A DNA stretch of 64,000 nt from Buchnera aphidicola (Stegophylla sp.). GTDB lineage: Bacteria; Pseudomonadota; Gammaproteobacteria; Enterobacterales; Enterobacteriaceae. Each line of letters opens with the position of its first letter. Position 1 is the first letter of the stretch. The notes under the pieces were generated by a model. The model had not been told where the DNA came from. It did not search any database and was given only the letters and a program-made list of their open reading frames with translations. Made by a program: the position numbers and the translations under genes. The stretch covers positions 264,160 through 328,159 of the forward strand of contig NZ_CP032998.1 in assembly GCF_005080785.1 (NCBI RefSeq), written 5' to 3'. Shown piece after piece: positions 10,631 to 20,164 of this stretch.

Positions 10631-11107
10631 TTAGATATATTTAATACTTAAAATTTTATAACTAACTTTACCTCCAGGAGTATTAACTATTACAATATCA
10701 GAAACTTTTTTACCAATTAATGCTTTAGCTATTGGAGAGTTAACAGAAATTAAATTTTTTTTATAATCAGATTCATCATTACCAACAATACAAAATGTAA
10801 ATATTTTATTAATATCTATATTTAATACTTTAATAGTAGAACCAAATGTAACCTTTCCATTAAAATAAATATTTTTTATATCAACAATCTGAGCGCAACA
10901 TAATTTAGATTCAATTTCCCGAATTCGATTTTCACAAAATAATTGTTCTTCCTTAGCTGCATGATACTCAGCATTTTCTTTTAAATCACCATGTTGCCTT
11001 GCCTCAATAATAGAATTAATAATTTTAGGTCGTTTATAATTTTTAAGTTCATATAATTCTTTTTCTAGTTTTTTTATTCCATTTATAGTTATAGGTGTTG
11101 TATACAT
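10631..11107 (-). CDS. greA: Transcription elongation factor GreA
   Basis: Rescues backtracked RNA polymerase by stimulating cleavage of the RNA 3' end. The 158 residues match E. coli GreA end to end: N-terminal coiled coil with the tip acidic residues in GDLKENAEYHAAKEEQ (about 40-55), then the globular domain ending in PGGKVSYKI. The start MYTTPITINGIKKL matches the family. It is divergently arranged with ibaG. Confidence 0.95.
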   Translation of the reverse strand: MYTTPITINGIKKLEKELYELKNYKRPKIINSIIEARQHGDLKENAEYHAAKEEQLFCENRIREIESKLCCAQIVDIKNIYFNGKVTFGSTIKVLNIDINKIFTFCIVGNDESDYKKNLISVNSPIAKALIGKKVSDIVIVNTPGGKVSYKILSIKYI

Positions 11108-11283
11108 TACAATATTTCCTTAATTATCTTAAATGTATAATAAATATAATATATTTAAACAATTAATTTATATTAAAATATAAAATAAAATTATTTAACA
11201 AATAAATATAATATATATTATATTTATTATTTTTTACATACATTGTAAAATAATTTATAACTTTAATATGATAAAAATAAAAT

Positions 11284-11535
11284 ATGAAAAATAAAGATAT
11301 TCAATCTTATTTAATGAAAACAATTCCTCTCGATAAATTATATGTAACTGGTGATAATAATCATATCAAAATTGTCGCTATTGGAAAAATATTTGAAGGA
11401 ATAAATAATGTTCAAAAACAACAAATCATTTATAAACCTTTAACAAAATATATTATAGAAAAAAAAATACATGCTATTTCTATTCATACATTTACTTTAA
11501 AAGAATGGAAAAAAAAAAATACAACAAAACAATAA
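11284..11535 (+). CDS. ibaG: BolA-family iron-sulfur assembly protein IbaG
   Basis: BolA-like protein thought to work with monothiol glutaredoxin in iron-sulfur cluster trafficking. The 83 residues align with E. coli IbaG (YrbA). The BolA signature is at the C-terminal half, with HAISIHTFTLKEW including the conserved His. In E. coli ibaG is followed by murA; here only about 160 bases separate it from rplU and murA is absent. A second family member (bolA) is retained at 57965. Confidence 0.87.
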   Translation: MKNKDIQSYLMKTIPLDKLYVTGDNNHIKIVAIGKIFEGINNVQKQQIIYKPLTKYIIEKKIHAISIHTFTLKEWKKKNTTKQ

Positions 11536-11695
11536 ATATTATTTAAAATAAATTCTATATATAAATATTTTATATAATATTCATGTATTTAAAAAATAAT
11601 TATGAAAACTTAAAATAATTAATTTATTCATCAATTATATTTTTTATTTAATGAAAATTATCATAAACTATTTACCCAATATAAGGAATATATTC

Positions 11696-12010
11696 ATGTA
11701 TGCAATTTTACAACATGGTGGTAAACAATATCAAATTGAACAAGGAAAAACAATTCGAATAGAAAAAATTAATCTGCCAATAAATAAAAATATTGAATTT
11801 AACAATATCTTAATGTTTTCAAATAATGGAAAAACTCAAATAGGACAACCTAATTTATCAAATATTAAAATTATAGGTAATATTATACAACATGGTAAAT
11901 ACAAAAAAATAAATATTATTAAATTTCATCGTAGAAAACATTATAAAAAAAAACAAGGACATCGACAACACTTTACAGATGTTAAAATTATAAATATGTA
12001 TCATATTTAA
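11696..12010 (+). CDS. rplU: 50S ribosomal protein L21
   Basis: Binds 23S rRNA domain V region and is needed for L20 association. Start is the ATG at 11696 because MYAILQHGGKQYQIEQG matches E. coli MYAVFQSGGKQHRVSEG and an AAGGA lies 8 bases upstream (11683); an in-frame ATG at 11651 has no such support. The 104 residues include the basic FHRRKHYKKKQGHRQHFTD near the C-terminus. It forms the usual rplU-rpmA-obgE operon. Confidence 0.95.
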   Translation: MYAILQHGGKQYQIEQGKTIRIEKINLPINKNIEFNNILMFSNNGKTQIGQPNLSNIKIIGNIIQHGKYKKINIIKFHRRKHYKKKQGHRQHFTDVKIINMYHI

Positions 12011-12031
12011 ATAAATCTAAAAGGAAAAATT

Positions 12032-12286
12032 ATGGCACAGAAAAAAGCTGGCGGATCTACTCGAAATGGAAGAGATTCACATTCAAAACGATTAGGTGTA
12101 AAACATTTTGGAGGTGAATATATTACATCTGGTTCTATTATTGTTAAACAACGAGGCACAAAATTTCATGCCGGCAATAATGTTAAACTAAGTAAAGATC
12201 ACACTATATTTGCAATTAAAAATGGAAAAGTACAATTTTTAAAAAAAGGAATAAAACGTAAAATTTATGTAAATATTATTATTTAA
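12032..12286 (+). CDS. rpmA: 50S ribosomal protein L27
   Basis: Its N-terminal tail reaches the peptidyl transferase centre. The 84-residue product begins [20 protein letters not shown], matching the family, and keeps LGVKHFGGE and [10 protein letters not shown]. An AAAGGA ribosome-binding site precedes the ATG, 21 bases after the rplU stop. Confidence 0.97.
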   Translation: MAQKKAGGSTRNGRDSHSKRLGVKHFGGEYITSGSIIVKQRGTKFHAGNNVKLSKDHTIFAIKNGKVQFLKKGIKRKIYVNIII

Positions 12287-12425
12287 TTAAAATATAACAA
12301 TATTACTATATTTTATTATAATACATTGTAATAATCTATAATAAAAAATAAAATATATAATATATAAAAATTATAAATGAAAATTTTTATTTGATTATTT
12401 AAATATTAAAAAATAATTTTTATGA

Positions 12426-13445
<1,020 letters not shown>

Positions 13446-13459
13446 TATATAGAATTTAA

Positions 13460-13486
13460 AATCCGGATATTGAAATATTCCGGATT
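13460..13486 (-). terminator. Hairpin between convergent obgE and rpsI
   Basis: Inverted repeat AATCCGGA...TCCGGATT (8 bp, extended by a few A-T pairs across a bulge) in the 48-base gap between two convergent genes. On the minus strand the stem is followed by TTTT, as expected of a terminator for rplM-rpsI. It could also end obgE transcripts. Confidence 0.68.
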
Positions 13487-13493
13487 ATAACAT

Positions 13494-13886
13494 TTATCGT
13501 TTAGAAAATTGAGGTTTTTTCCTTGCTTTACGTAATCCAACTTTTTTTCTCTCAACACGTCTCGCATCTCGAGTTACAAAACCTGCTTGTCGTAATTCAC
13601 TTTTCAATGACGAATCACATTTAATTAAAGCATGTGTAATACCTTGACGAATTGCTCCAGATTGACTAGATATTCCACCTCCTTTAACAGTAATATATAA
13701 ATTTACTTGATTTAACATATTAGTTAATTGTAATGGATGCAAAACTACCATACGTAATGTTTCTCGAGGAAAATATTCTAATATAGATTTTTTATTAATA
13801 ACAATATCACCTTTTCCTTTTTTTAAAAAAATACGTGCAGATGAACTTTTTCGACGACCAGTAGCATAACTTTGAATATTATTCAT
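13494..13886 (-). CDS. rpsI: 30S ribosomal protein S9
   Basis: Small-subunit head protein whose C-terminal tail reaches the P-site tRNA. The 130 residues are the normal length: [20 protein letters not shown] near the start, [15 protein letters not shown] mid-protein, and the C-terminal tail [14 protein letters not shown] ending in Lys-Arg. It follows rplM by 15 bases in the standard rplM-rpsI operon. Confidence 0.97.
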   Translation of the reverse strand: MNNIQSYATGRRKSSSARIFLKKGKGDIVINKKSILEYFPRETLRMVVLHPLQLTNMLNQVNLYITVKGGGISSQSGAIRQGITHALIKCDSSLKSELRQAGFVTRDARRVERKKVGLRKARKKPQFSKR

Positions 13887-13901
13887 AAATTGTACCCAAA
13901 A

Positions 13902-14330
13902 TTAAATATTTAAAAACGCAGGATTTTGTGCTGTATGCATATGAGAATCAGAAGCATACACTTTTAATTTTCGAAACATAGCGCGACCCAAAGATCCTTT
14001 TGGTAACATCCCTCGAACTGCAATTTCAATCACCCTTTCAGGATATTTTAAAATCATATCGTGAAAAGATATTTTTTTAATACCTCCAATATAACCAGTA
14101 TGTTGATAATATAACTTATCTTGTTTCTTATTTCCCGTTACTATCACTTGTGAAGCATTTAAAACAATAATATAATCTCCTACATCAATATTGGGAGTAT
14201 ATTCTATTTTATGTTTACCTCGTAAATAATAAGATATCTGAGTACATAAACGACCTAAAATTTTTCCTTTTGCATCAACATAATACCAATTTTTTTTTAC
14301 ATGATTACAGTTTATCGCAAAACTTTTCAT
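13902..14330 (-). CDS. rplM: 50S ribosomal protein L13
   Basis: Early-assembly 23S rRNA-binding protein. The 142 residues match the E. coli length, with [16 protein letters not shown] near the N-terminus, the [17 protein letters not shown] stretch and [20 protein letters not shown]. First gene of the rplM-rpsI operon. Confidence 0.97.
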   Translation of the reverse strand: MKSFAINCNHVKKNWYYVDAKGKILGRLCTQISYYLRGKHKIEYTPNIDVGDYIIVLNASQVIVTGNKKQDKLYYQHTGYIGGIKKISFHDMILKYPERVIEIAVRGMLPKGSLGRAMFRKLKVYASDSHMHTAQNPAFLNI

Positions 14331-14558
14331 TTATATTATCCAAAATGTATATATAACAATTTTAAATTATATAAACATAAAAATATTTAACATACAATTA
14401 TGTTATATAATCAAATATTTATACTTTCTGTGTAAAACAAAAACAAATATATATAATTCTTACTAATAATATTATTATTTTAGTACAATAAGATAAGTAT
14501 AATGTTATATTGATTAAGATAGAAAATATTTACAAATAATAATATTATGGATTAAATT

Positions 14559-15662
14559 ATGTACTATCAAAAAAAATTACTTACGTTCAGAAATAAAATA
14601 AATGATATTGACAAAACAATACTACGATTATTATCTGATAGAAAAAAAATAATAGTAAAAATTGTACACAATAAAATTTTTTATAATTTATCTATAAAAG
14701 ATAAAAAACGAGAACAAGAAATATTAGAAAAATTATTTAAAATAGGAAAAAAATATTTCTTATCTAATTATTATATTAAAAAAATATTTAAAAATATTAT
14801 TCACGAATCTGTAAAAATACAACAAAAAATTAAAAATAAATATATTACTAAAAACATTTTTACAACACCTTGTTTTACTTTTCTTGGCCCAAAAGGATCA
14901 TATTCATATCTTGCAACTATAAAATATGCTAAAAAAAAATTTCAATATTTTAACATAAAAACACAAGTAAATTTTCAACAGATATTTCAATCTATTAAAA
15001 ATAAAATATCTCATTTTACAATTGTACCTATTGAAAATACTTACTCTGGATTCATCAATGAAATATATAGCTTATTACTATTAAGAAAAATAAATATTAT
15101 TGATGAAGTTGTAACTCCAATACAACATCATTTAATTACAAAAAATATCACTCATTTAAAAAATATCAAAACGATTTATAGTCACCCTCAACCATTCGAA
15201 CAATGTAATAAATTTTTAAAGACATTTAAAAATTTAAAAATACAATATACAAATAGTACTACAGATGCAATAAGAAAAATACTTACAATACAAAATAATT
15301 ATTCTGCTGCTATAGGAAATAAAGAAAAAATAAAAACATATCAACTAAAAAATCATAAAAACAAAATTACTAATCAAAAATATAATAATACTAAGTTTTT
15401 TATATTACAAAATAAAAAATTTAAAAAATTTCCAAATGTTACTACAAAAATAATTTGTATTATAAATATAAAACAATATTTAGAATTAACTAATAAAATA
15501 TTATTTCTTTTAACCCAAAATAAAATAAATATATTAAAAATAGAATTAAAATCAAATCATTATAAAATATTTTGGGAAAATACTATATATTTAGAAATTC
15601 AAAAGTATCCATTATCAAAAAAAATAAAAACAATATTAAAAAAAATAAAAAATATCAATTAA
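14559..15662 (+). CDS. pheA: Bifunctional chorismate mutase/prephenate dehydratase with altered regulatory domain
   Basis: Makes phenylpyruvate from chorismate, the committed route to phenylalanine. The 367 residues comprise a chorismate mutase domain (about 1-95), the prephenate dehydratase domain (about 103-285, with FLGPKGSYSYLA, IVPIENTYSG and NNTKFFIL where E. coli has the TRF motif) and a C-terminal ACT domain (about 295-367). In the ACT domain the phenylalanine-binding motifs GALV and ESRP are not recognisable: the aligned positions read about ELTN and LKSN. Loss of feedback control is known for Buchnera PheA and fits overproduction for the host. The gene stands alone, with spacers on both sides. 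Confidence 0.95.
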   Translation: MYYQKKLLTFRNKINDIDKTILRLLSDRKKIIVKIVHNKIFYNLSIKDKKREQEILEKLFKIGKKYFLSNYYIKKIFKNIIHESVKIQQKIKNKYITKNIFTTPCFTFLGPKGSYSYLATIKYAKKKFQYFNIKTQVNFQQIFQSIKNKISHFTIVPIENTYSGFINEIYSLLLLRKINIIDEVVTPIQHHLITKNITHLKNIKTIYSHPQPFEQCNKFLKTFKNLKIQYTNSTTDAIRKILTIQNNYSAAIGNKEKIKTYQLKNHKNKITNQKYNNTKFFILQNKKFKKFPNVTTKIICIINIKQYLELTNKILFLLTQNKINILKIELKSNHYKIFWENTIYLEIQKYPLSKKIKTILKKIKNIN

Positions 15663-16626
15663 AATTATAAAATATCTAAATCATACAACAAAATATGTTC
15701 ATATATTTTAAAATTATAATAATATAATTATTACAACCAATATTTAAGAATTTTAAAATATAAAAATATTTAAAACATACAAAAATATAATAATATAAAA
15801 CTAAAATATTTTAAAAAATTCAATTTATATACTATAATTAATGAATAAAATAATAACATTTAATATTATGATAAAAAATAAACAATATGATAATATCAAA
15901 AATGAAAATATATTATCAAAATAATAATAATTATTATGTAATAAATATATAAAACCATAGATAAATTTAATATTTTCAATCCACAAATAATTATATATAA
16001 TATTAAACAATAAAATTATACGATATAATAAAGTATTTACATAATTTATGATAATAATATTATATTAGTTACATAATAAATTGCATTATTAAAACATAAA
16101 ATTATTTCTTTTATTCATTTTAAAATATATATAATATCACGTAAAATAATAATAAAAACTTTTTAAATATTTAAAATTATATATTTCATAAATATATAAA
16201 AATAAAGTAAAATAATAATTATTTAAAATACATTTCCAATCTGTTATAAAAATTTTTTATATATAATAAATATTATAAATTAATTAAATCATTGAGTTCA
16301 TTAAGTATTCAAAATAATATAAATAAAATATTTATTTTTTATCTTTTAAACATATAATCTTAAATATAAAAATATTTTTTATATAAATAAATAAATAAAA
16401 ATATAATATAAATAATAAAATATATATTCATTATCATAAAAAATTATATACATATAATAATAAATATATTAAAATTAATATAACAAATTTAAAATTATTA
16501 CATAAACACACAATCTTTTAACAAAAAAATTTTTAATATATTATTTATATTTATCATATATAATAGAAAATAATATAATAAAATAATATTACCAGAATAC
16601 ATTAACCAATATTAACACGAGGAAAT
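15663..16626 (+). other. 964-base AT-rich spacer between pheA and rpsP; no gene seen
   Basis: No open frame with recognisable protein similarity and no GC-richer RNA-gene-like patch. In E. coli ffh lies directly upstream of rpsP, so this may be the eroded site of ffh; no SRP54 motif can be read here. Confidence 0.6.
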
Positions 16627-16893
16627 ATGGTAAAAATACGATTAGCATTACATGGTGCAAAAAAAAAACCATTTTATAAAATAGTAGTTGCAGATAGTCG
16701 ATTCCCGCGAAATGGAAGATTTATTGAAAACATTGGATTTTTTAACCCAAACATTAATCAAAAATCAAAAAAAATCAATTTAAACCTCAATCGAATCGAC
16801 TATTGGATAAAAAATGGTGCAAAAATGTCAGAAAGAATAAAAACAATAATTAAAAAAATAAAAAAAAATAATTTTTTACATAATAAAAATTAA
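16627..16893 (+). CDS. rpsP: 30S ribosomal protein S16
   Basis: Small-subunit assembly protein. The 88 residues begin MVKIRLALHGAKKKPFYKIV and continue ADSRFPRNGRFIENIGFFNP, nearly identical in layout to E. coli S16. A GAGGA ribosome-binding site lies just upstream. First gene of rpsP-rimM-(trmD absent)-rplS. Confidence 0.96.
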   Translation: MVKIRLALHGAKKKPFYKIVVADSRFPRNGRFIENIGFFNPNINQKSKKINLNLNRIDYWIKNGAKMSERIKTIIKKIKKNNFLHNKN

Positions 16894-16919
16894 AAGAAAA
16901 AGAGGAAATATATAAATAA

Positions 16920-17413
16920 ATGATAAATCCATTAGTAATTGGAAAAATTGGTTGTGCTTATGGTATATTAGGTTGGAATACTATATTATCTTTTACTGAA
17001 AAAAAAAAAATATTTTTCAATATCACCCTTGGTATATTATGAAAAATAATCATTGGAAAACTATATCTTTAGAACATAAAAAAATATATCAAAATAAAAT
17101 AATAATTAAAATTAAAAATATTAATAATCGTGATCAAGCTAAAAAATTAGTCAATTCTTTAATTATGATTGATGCTCAAATATTACCTAACCTAAAACAA
17201 TTTGAATACTATTGGAAAGATATTATTTCTTGTAGAGTGTTTAATACATATCAAAAATATATTGGAATAGTTTACAATATTATAAGATCTAAATCAAATG
17301 ATATATTAGTAATTAAAAATTATTATCACGAAATACTCATTCCTTTTATAAAAGATACTATTATTTATCAAGTAGATATCATCAATAAAATTATTCATGT
17401 CAATTGGAATTGA
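16920..17413 (+). pseudogene. rimM: 16S rRNA processing protein RimM, frameshifted in a 12-A tract
   Basis: RimM helps mature the 30S head by binding S19. An ATG at 16920 begins MINPLVIGKIGCAYGILGW, matching E. coli DPIVLGKMGSSYGIRGW. At the A12 run (16999-17010) the frame is lost; it would hit a stop at 17041. Adding one A restores KNIFQYHPWYIMK (E. coli ESIFDYQPWFIQK) and then an open frame to 17413, including FEYYWKDIISC and the PRC-barrel domain, about 164 residues in all. A normal ribosome-binding site (AGAGGA) precedes the start. Like truB and rluD, it is one A short in a homopolymer and otherwise intact. Confidence 0.85.
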
Positions 17414-17494
17414 ATATACTATGTAAAGTATCAATATCATAGTTAATACAATAAAAATATTTTATTTTTAAAAATTTTTATAAATATTGGATAC

Positions 17495-17875
17495 ATGATA
17501 ATGAAAAACAACATTATAAAAAAAATTGAATATCAACAAACTAAAAAAAAAAAAATACCTTGTTTTAGACCTGGTGATACCATAGAAATACAAATTTGGG
17601 TAGTAGAAGCATCTAAAAAACGTCTACAATCTTTTGAAGGTATTGTAATATCCATAAAAAATAGACAATTACAATCTTCATTTACAGTACGTAAAATTTC
17701 TCATGGAGAAGGTATTGAAAGAGTTTTTCAAACATATTCAAATATTATTGAAAATATTATAGTTAAAAAATGCGGTTCAGTAAGAAAAGCAAAATTATAT
17801 TATTTACGTCATAAAATGGGAAAATCATTACGTATTAAAGAACGTATAAAAAATATATCCAAACATAAAAATTAA
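17495..17875 (+). CDS. rplS: 50S ribosomal protein L19
   Basis: Located at the 30S-50S interface. The 126-residue product (start at 17495 or the next ATG two codons on) shows [52 protein letters not shown] and [20 protein letters not shown], all aligning with E. coli L19. It follows rimM by about 80 bases; trmD, which should be between them, is absent. Confidence 0.96.
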   Translation: MIMKNNIIKKIEYQQTKKKKIPCFRPGDTIEIQIWVVEASKKRLQSFEGIVISIKNRQLQSSFTVRKISHGEGIERVFQTYSNIIENIIVKKCGSVRKAKLYYLRHKMGKSLRIKERIKNISKHKN

Positions 17876-17879
17876 ATTA

Positions 17880-17905
17880 TGCAGTCATATGTTGTATTGA
17901 CTGCA
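17880..17905 (+). terminator. Stem-loop after rplS
   Basis: Perfect 8-bp inverted repeat TGCAGTCA/TGACTGCA with a 10-base loop, 4 bases after the rplS stop and GC-richer than its surroundings. There is no T run on the plus strand, so it may be a 3'-end stabiliser rather than a classical terminator. Confidence 0.5.
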
Positions 17906-18421
17906 AAAATAAAAATATAATTATGGATATTATCTATCATAATATTAAAAATATTCATAAAATATATATTATTGTAAAATATATTATTATTTATATCCAT
18001 ACAAAATCTTAAATACCTCATACAAAATACAAGCAAACATAATGATACAATTTATTTAATTTATAACACAAAATATTAATTTCTTACAAATTATTTTTAA
18101 AATACAAATAGATGCTATAAAATATAAAATACAAAAAATATTATATACTATATTGTATTAAATAGTATATTATATTAATATTATATAAATGAAGATAAGT
18201 ATTTTTACAATATAAATACATAATATTTTATTGTCTAAAATTTAAAATAATTATATAAATCAAATGTTTATTTTATTAAAATATATATAAAATTATAAAA
18301 TATTAAATTTTTATGGCTTATTATATAATAATTTTTAATAAAATAAACAAAAATTAAATGCTTTACAAAAATATTTAAAATGATTACCATAAATTATGAA
18401 ATAACTATATAAAAAATAAAT
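17906..18421 (+). other. 516-base AT-rich spacer before aroQ; no gene seen
   Basis: Only low-complexity A/T sequence with stops in all frames; no recognised motif. Confidence 0.6.
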
Positions 18422-18877
18422 ATGTCTTATTTTAAAATTCTAATATTAAATGGACCTAATTTAAACTTATTAGGAACACGAGAAAAAAAAATTTATGGCA
18501 CAAAATCATTAAATACTTTAATAAACGAATTATATACAAAATTTAATCAATCAAATGTTAAAATAACACACTTACAATCTAACGCAGAACATATTTTAAT
18601 CGAAAAAATACAAAAATCTAATAAAAATATTGATTACATCATCATCAATCCAGCTGCTTTTGCACATACAAGTATAGCGTTACGAGATGCATTATTATCA
18701 ATAAATGTTCCATTTATTGAAGTTCATATCTCTAATATATATTCTAGAGAAAAATTTAGATCACATTCTTGGTTATCTGATATTGCTCAAGGTATTATCT
18801 GTGGATTTGGAACTGATGGATATTATTGGGCAATCAAAACAGCACTAAAAAGACTAAAGAAAAAACATAACTATTAA
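18422..18877 (+). CDS. aroQ: Type II 3-dehydroquinate dehydratase
   Basis: Third step of the shikimate pathway, feeding chorismate to pheA. The 151 residues carry the type II signatures: [16 protein letters not shown] at the N-terminus with the catalytic Tyr in REKKIYG (Tyr25), [10 protein letters not shown] (His82), and EVHISN with the catalytic His102. Length is typical. In E. coli-like relatives accB/accC follow; they are not present here. Confidence 0.95.
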   Translation: MSYFKILILNGPNLNLLGTREKKIYGTKSLNTLINELYTKFNQSNVKITHLQSNAEHILIEKIQKSNKNIDYIIINPAAFAHTSIALRDALLSINVPFIEVHISNIYSREKFRSHSWLSDIAQGIICGFGTDGYYWAIKTALKRLKKKHNY

Positions 18878-19140
18878 ATCAATTTCATCATGTAATATTA
18901 AAATAATAAAATATAAAAAATTATTTAATTGATCATAATAAACGTTAATATTATATACATGAATCAAAAATATATATAAAAAATTTTTCAATACAAGGAC
19001 TCATATTACATTTTATAAACAATGACTATATAAATAGTATTATAAATATATCAAATATATACCTAATTATAATACAATAAAACTATAATATATTTCAAAA
19101 TCTTTTATAAAATAATATAAATATTATTCATATTTATATA

Positions 19141-20069
19141 TTATAAATATTGCATAATATGTAAAATATCTATAGGTAACGATATTTGAAACCTCATTAA
19201 CTTATTAAAAACAGGATGAATAAATGCTATTGTACTAGCATGCAATGCTTGTCTAGAAAATAACCTAATTTTTTTTACAGATTGATGTGTCATCCCTGTT
19301 GAGATATTATTATTATATAATAAATCTCCTAAAATAGGATGTCGTATATGCAACATATGTACACGAATTTGATGTGTACGTCCTGTTTCTATTCGAATAC
19401 GAAGATGAGTATAATATTTAAATTGTTGTATAACACGATAATGTGTAACGGAAGTTTTACCAGATATATTAGTCATCATACAAATTCTTTTTTTAATATG
19501 TCTCATAATAGGATAATTAATTACTCCTCCAGAAATTACATGACCACATACTAATGCATCGTATTCACGAATAATTAATCTTTTTTTTAATAAAAATACC
19601 ATTTTTTCATAACTATACACATCTTTAGCAATAACCATCAAACCTGTAGTATTTTTATCTAATCTATGTATAATCCCCCCTCTAGGTACATTTTTTAATC
19701 GATAATCATAATATAACAAAGCATTTAATAAAGTACCATTTACATTTCCACATGCGGGATGTACAACACAACCAATTAATTTATTAATTATTAATATATT
19801 GTTATCTTCATAAATAATATTTAAAGGAATATTTTCACCTAAATCATATTTTTTTTCTTTAACATCTAAAAAAATAGTAATTTTATCTCCAGGAAAAACA
19901 TTAAAATTTGGTTTATCAATAATCAAAAAATTTATCAATACTTGACGAGAAATAATGTATTTTTTTAAAATCGATCGAGAATAATTAGGAAACATACATA
20001 CTAAAATATGATCTAATCTACTTTTTTTTTATAGTATATTGGAACAATAACTTCAATTTTTTTTTTCAT
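19141..20069 (-). pseudogene. rluD: 23S rRNA pseudouridine synthase RluD, frameshifted in a 9-A tract
   Basis: RluD modifies U1911/1915/1917 in helix 69 of 23S rRNA. The open frame 19141-19995 begins MFPNYSRSILKKY, which in E. coli (MFPDYSRSRIKEW) is about 25 residues inside the protein. Upstream, an ATG at 20067-20069 gives MKKKIEVIVPIYYKKK, then the frame breaks at a 9-A run (20022-20030, T on the plus strand). One more A joins it to SRLDHILVCMFPNYSRS, matching the S4-like domain (RLDQALAEMFPDYSRS). The catalytic Asp in GGIIHRLDKNTTG is intact. Use of the internal ATG at 19995 would remove the start of the S4 domain but leave the catalytic domain whole, so partial function is possible. Confidence 0.85.
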
Positions 20070-20164
20070 AATATAATATTAACTAATTTTATTTAATAAT
20101 ATATTAAATAATATAATAAAATTAATCAATAAGGATTTTATATATTATATTATTTAAGGAATAT

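Noticed and set aside
15825..16010. 61-codon minus-strand frame in the pheA-rpsP spacer
   Set aside because: Low-complexity I/Y/N/F sequence without start signals or similarity; expected by chance in AT-rich spacer.
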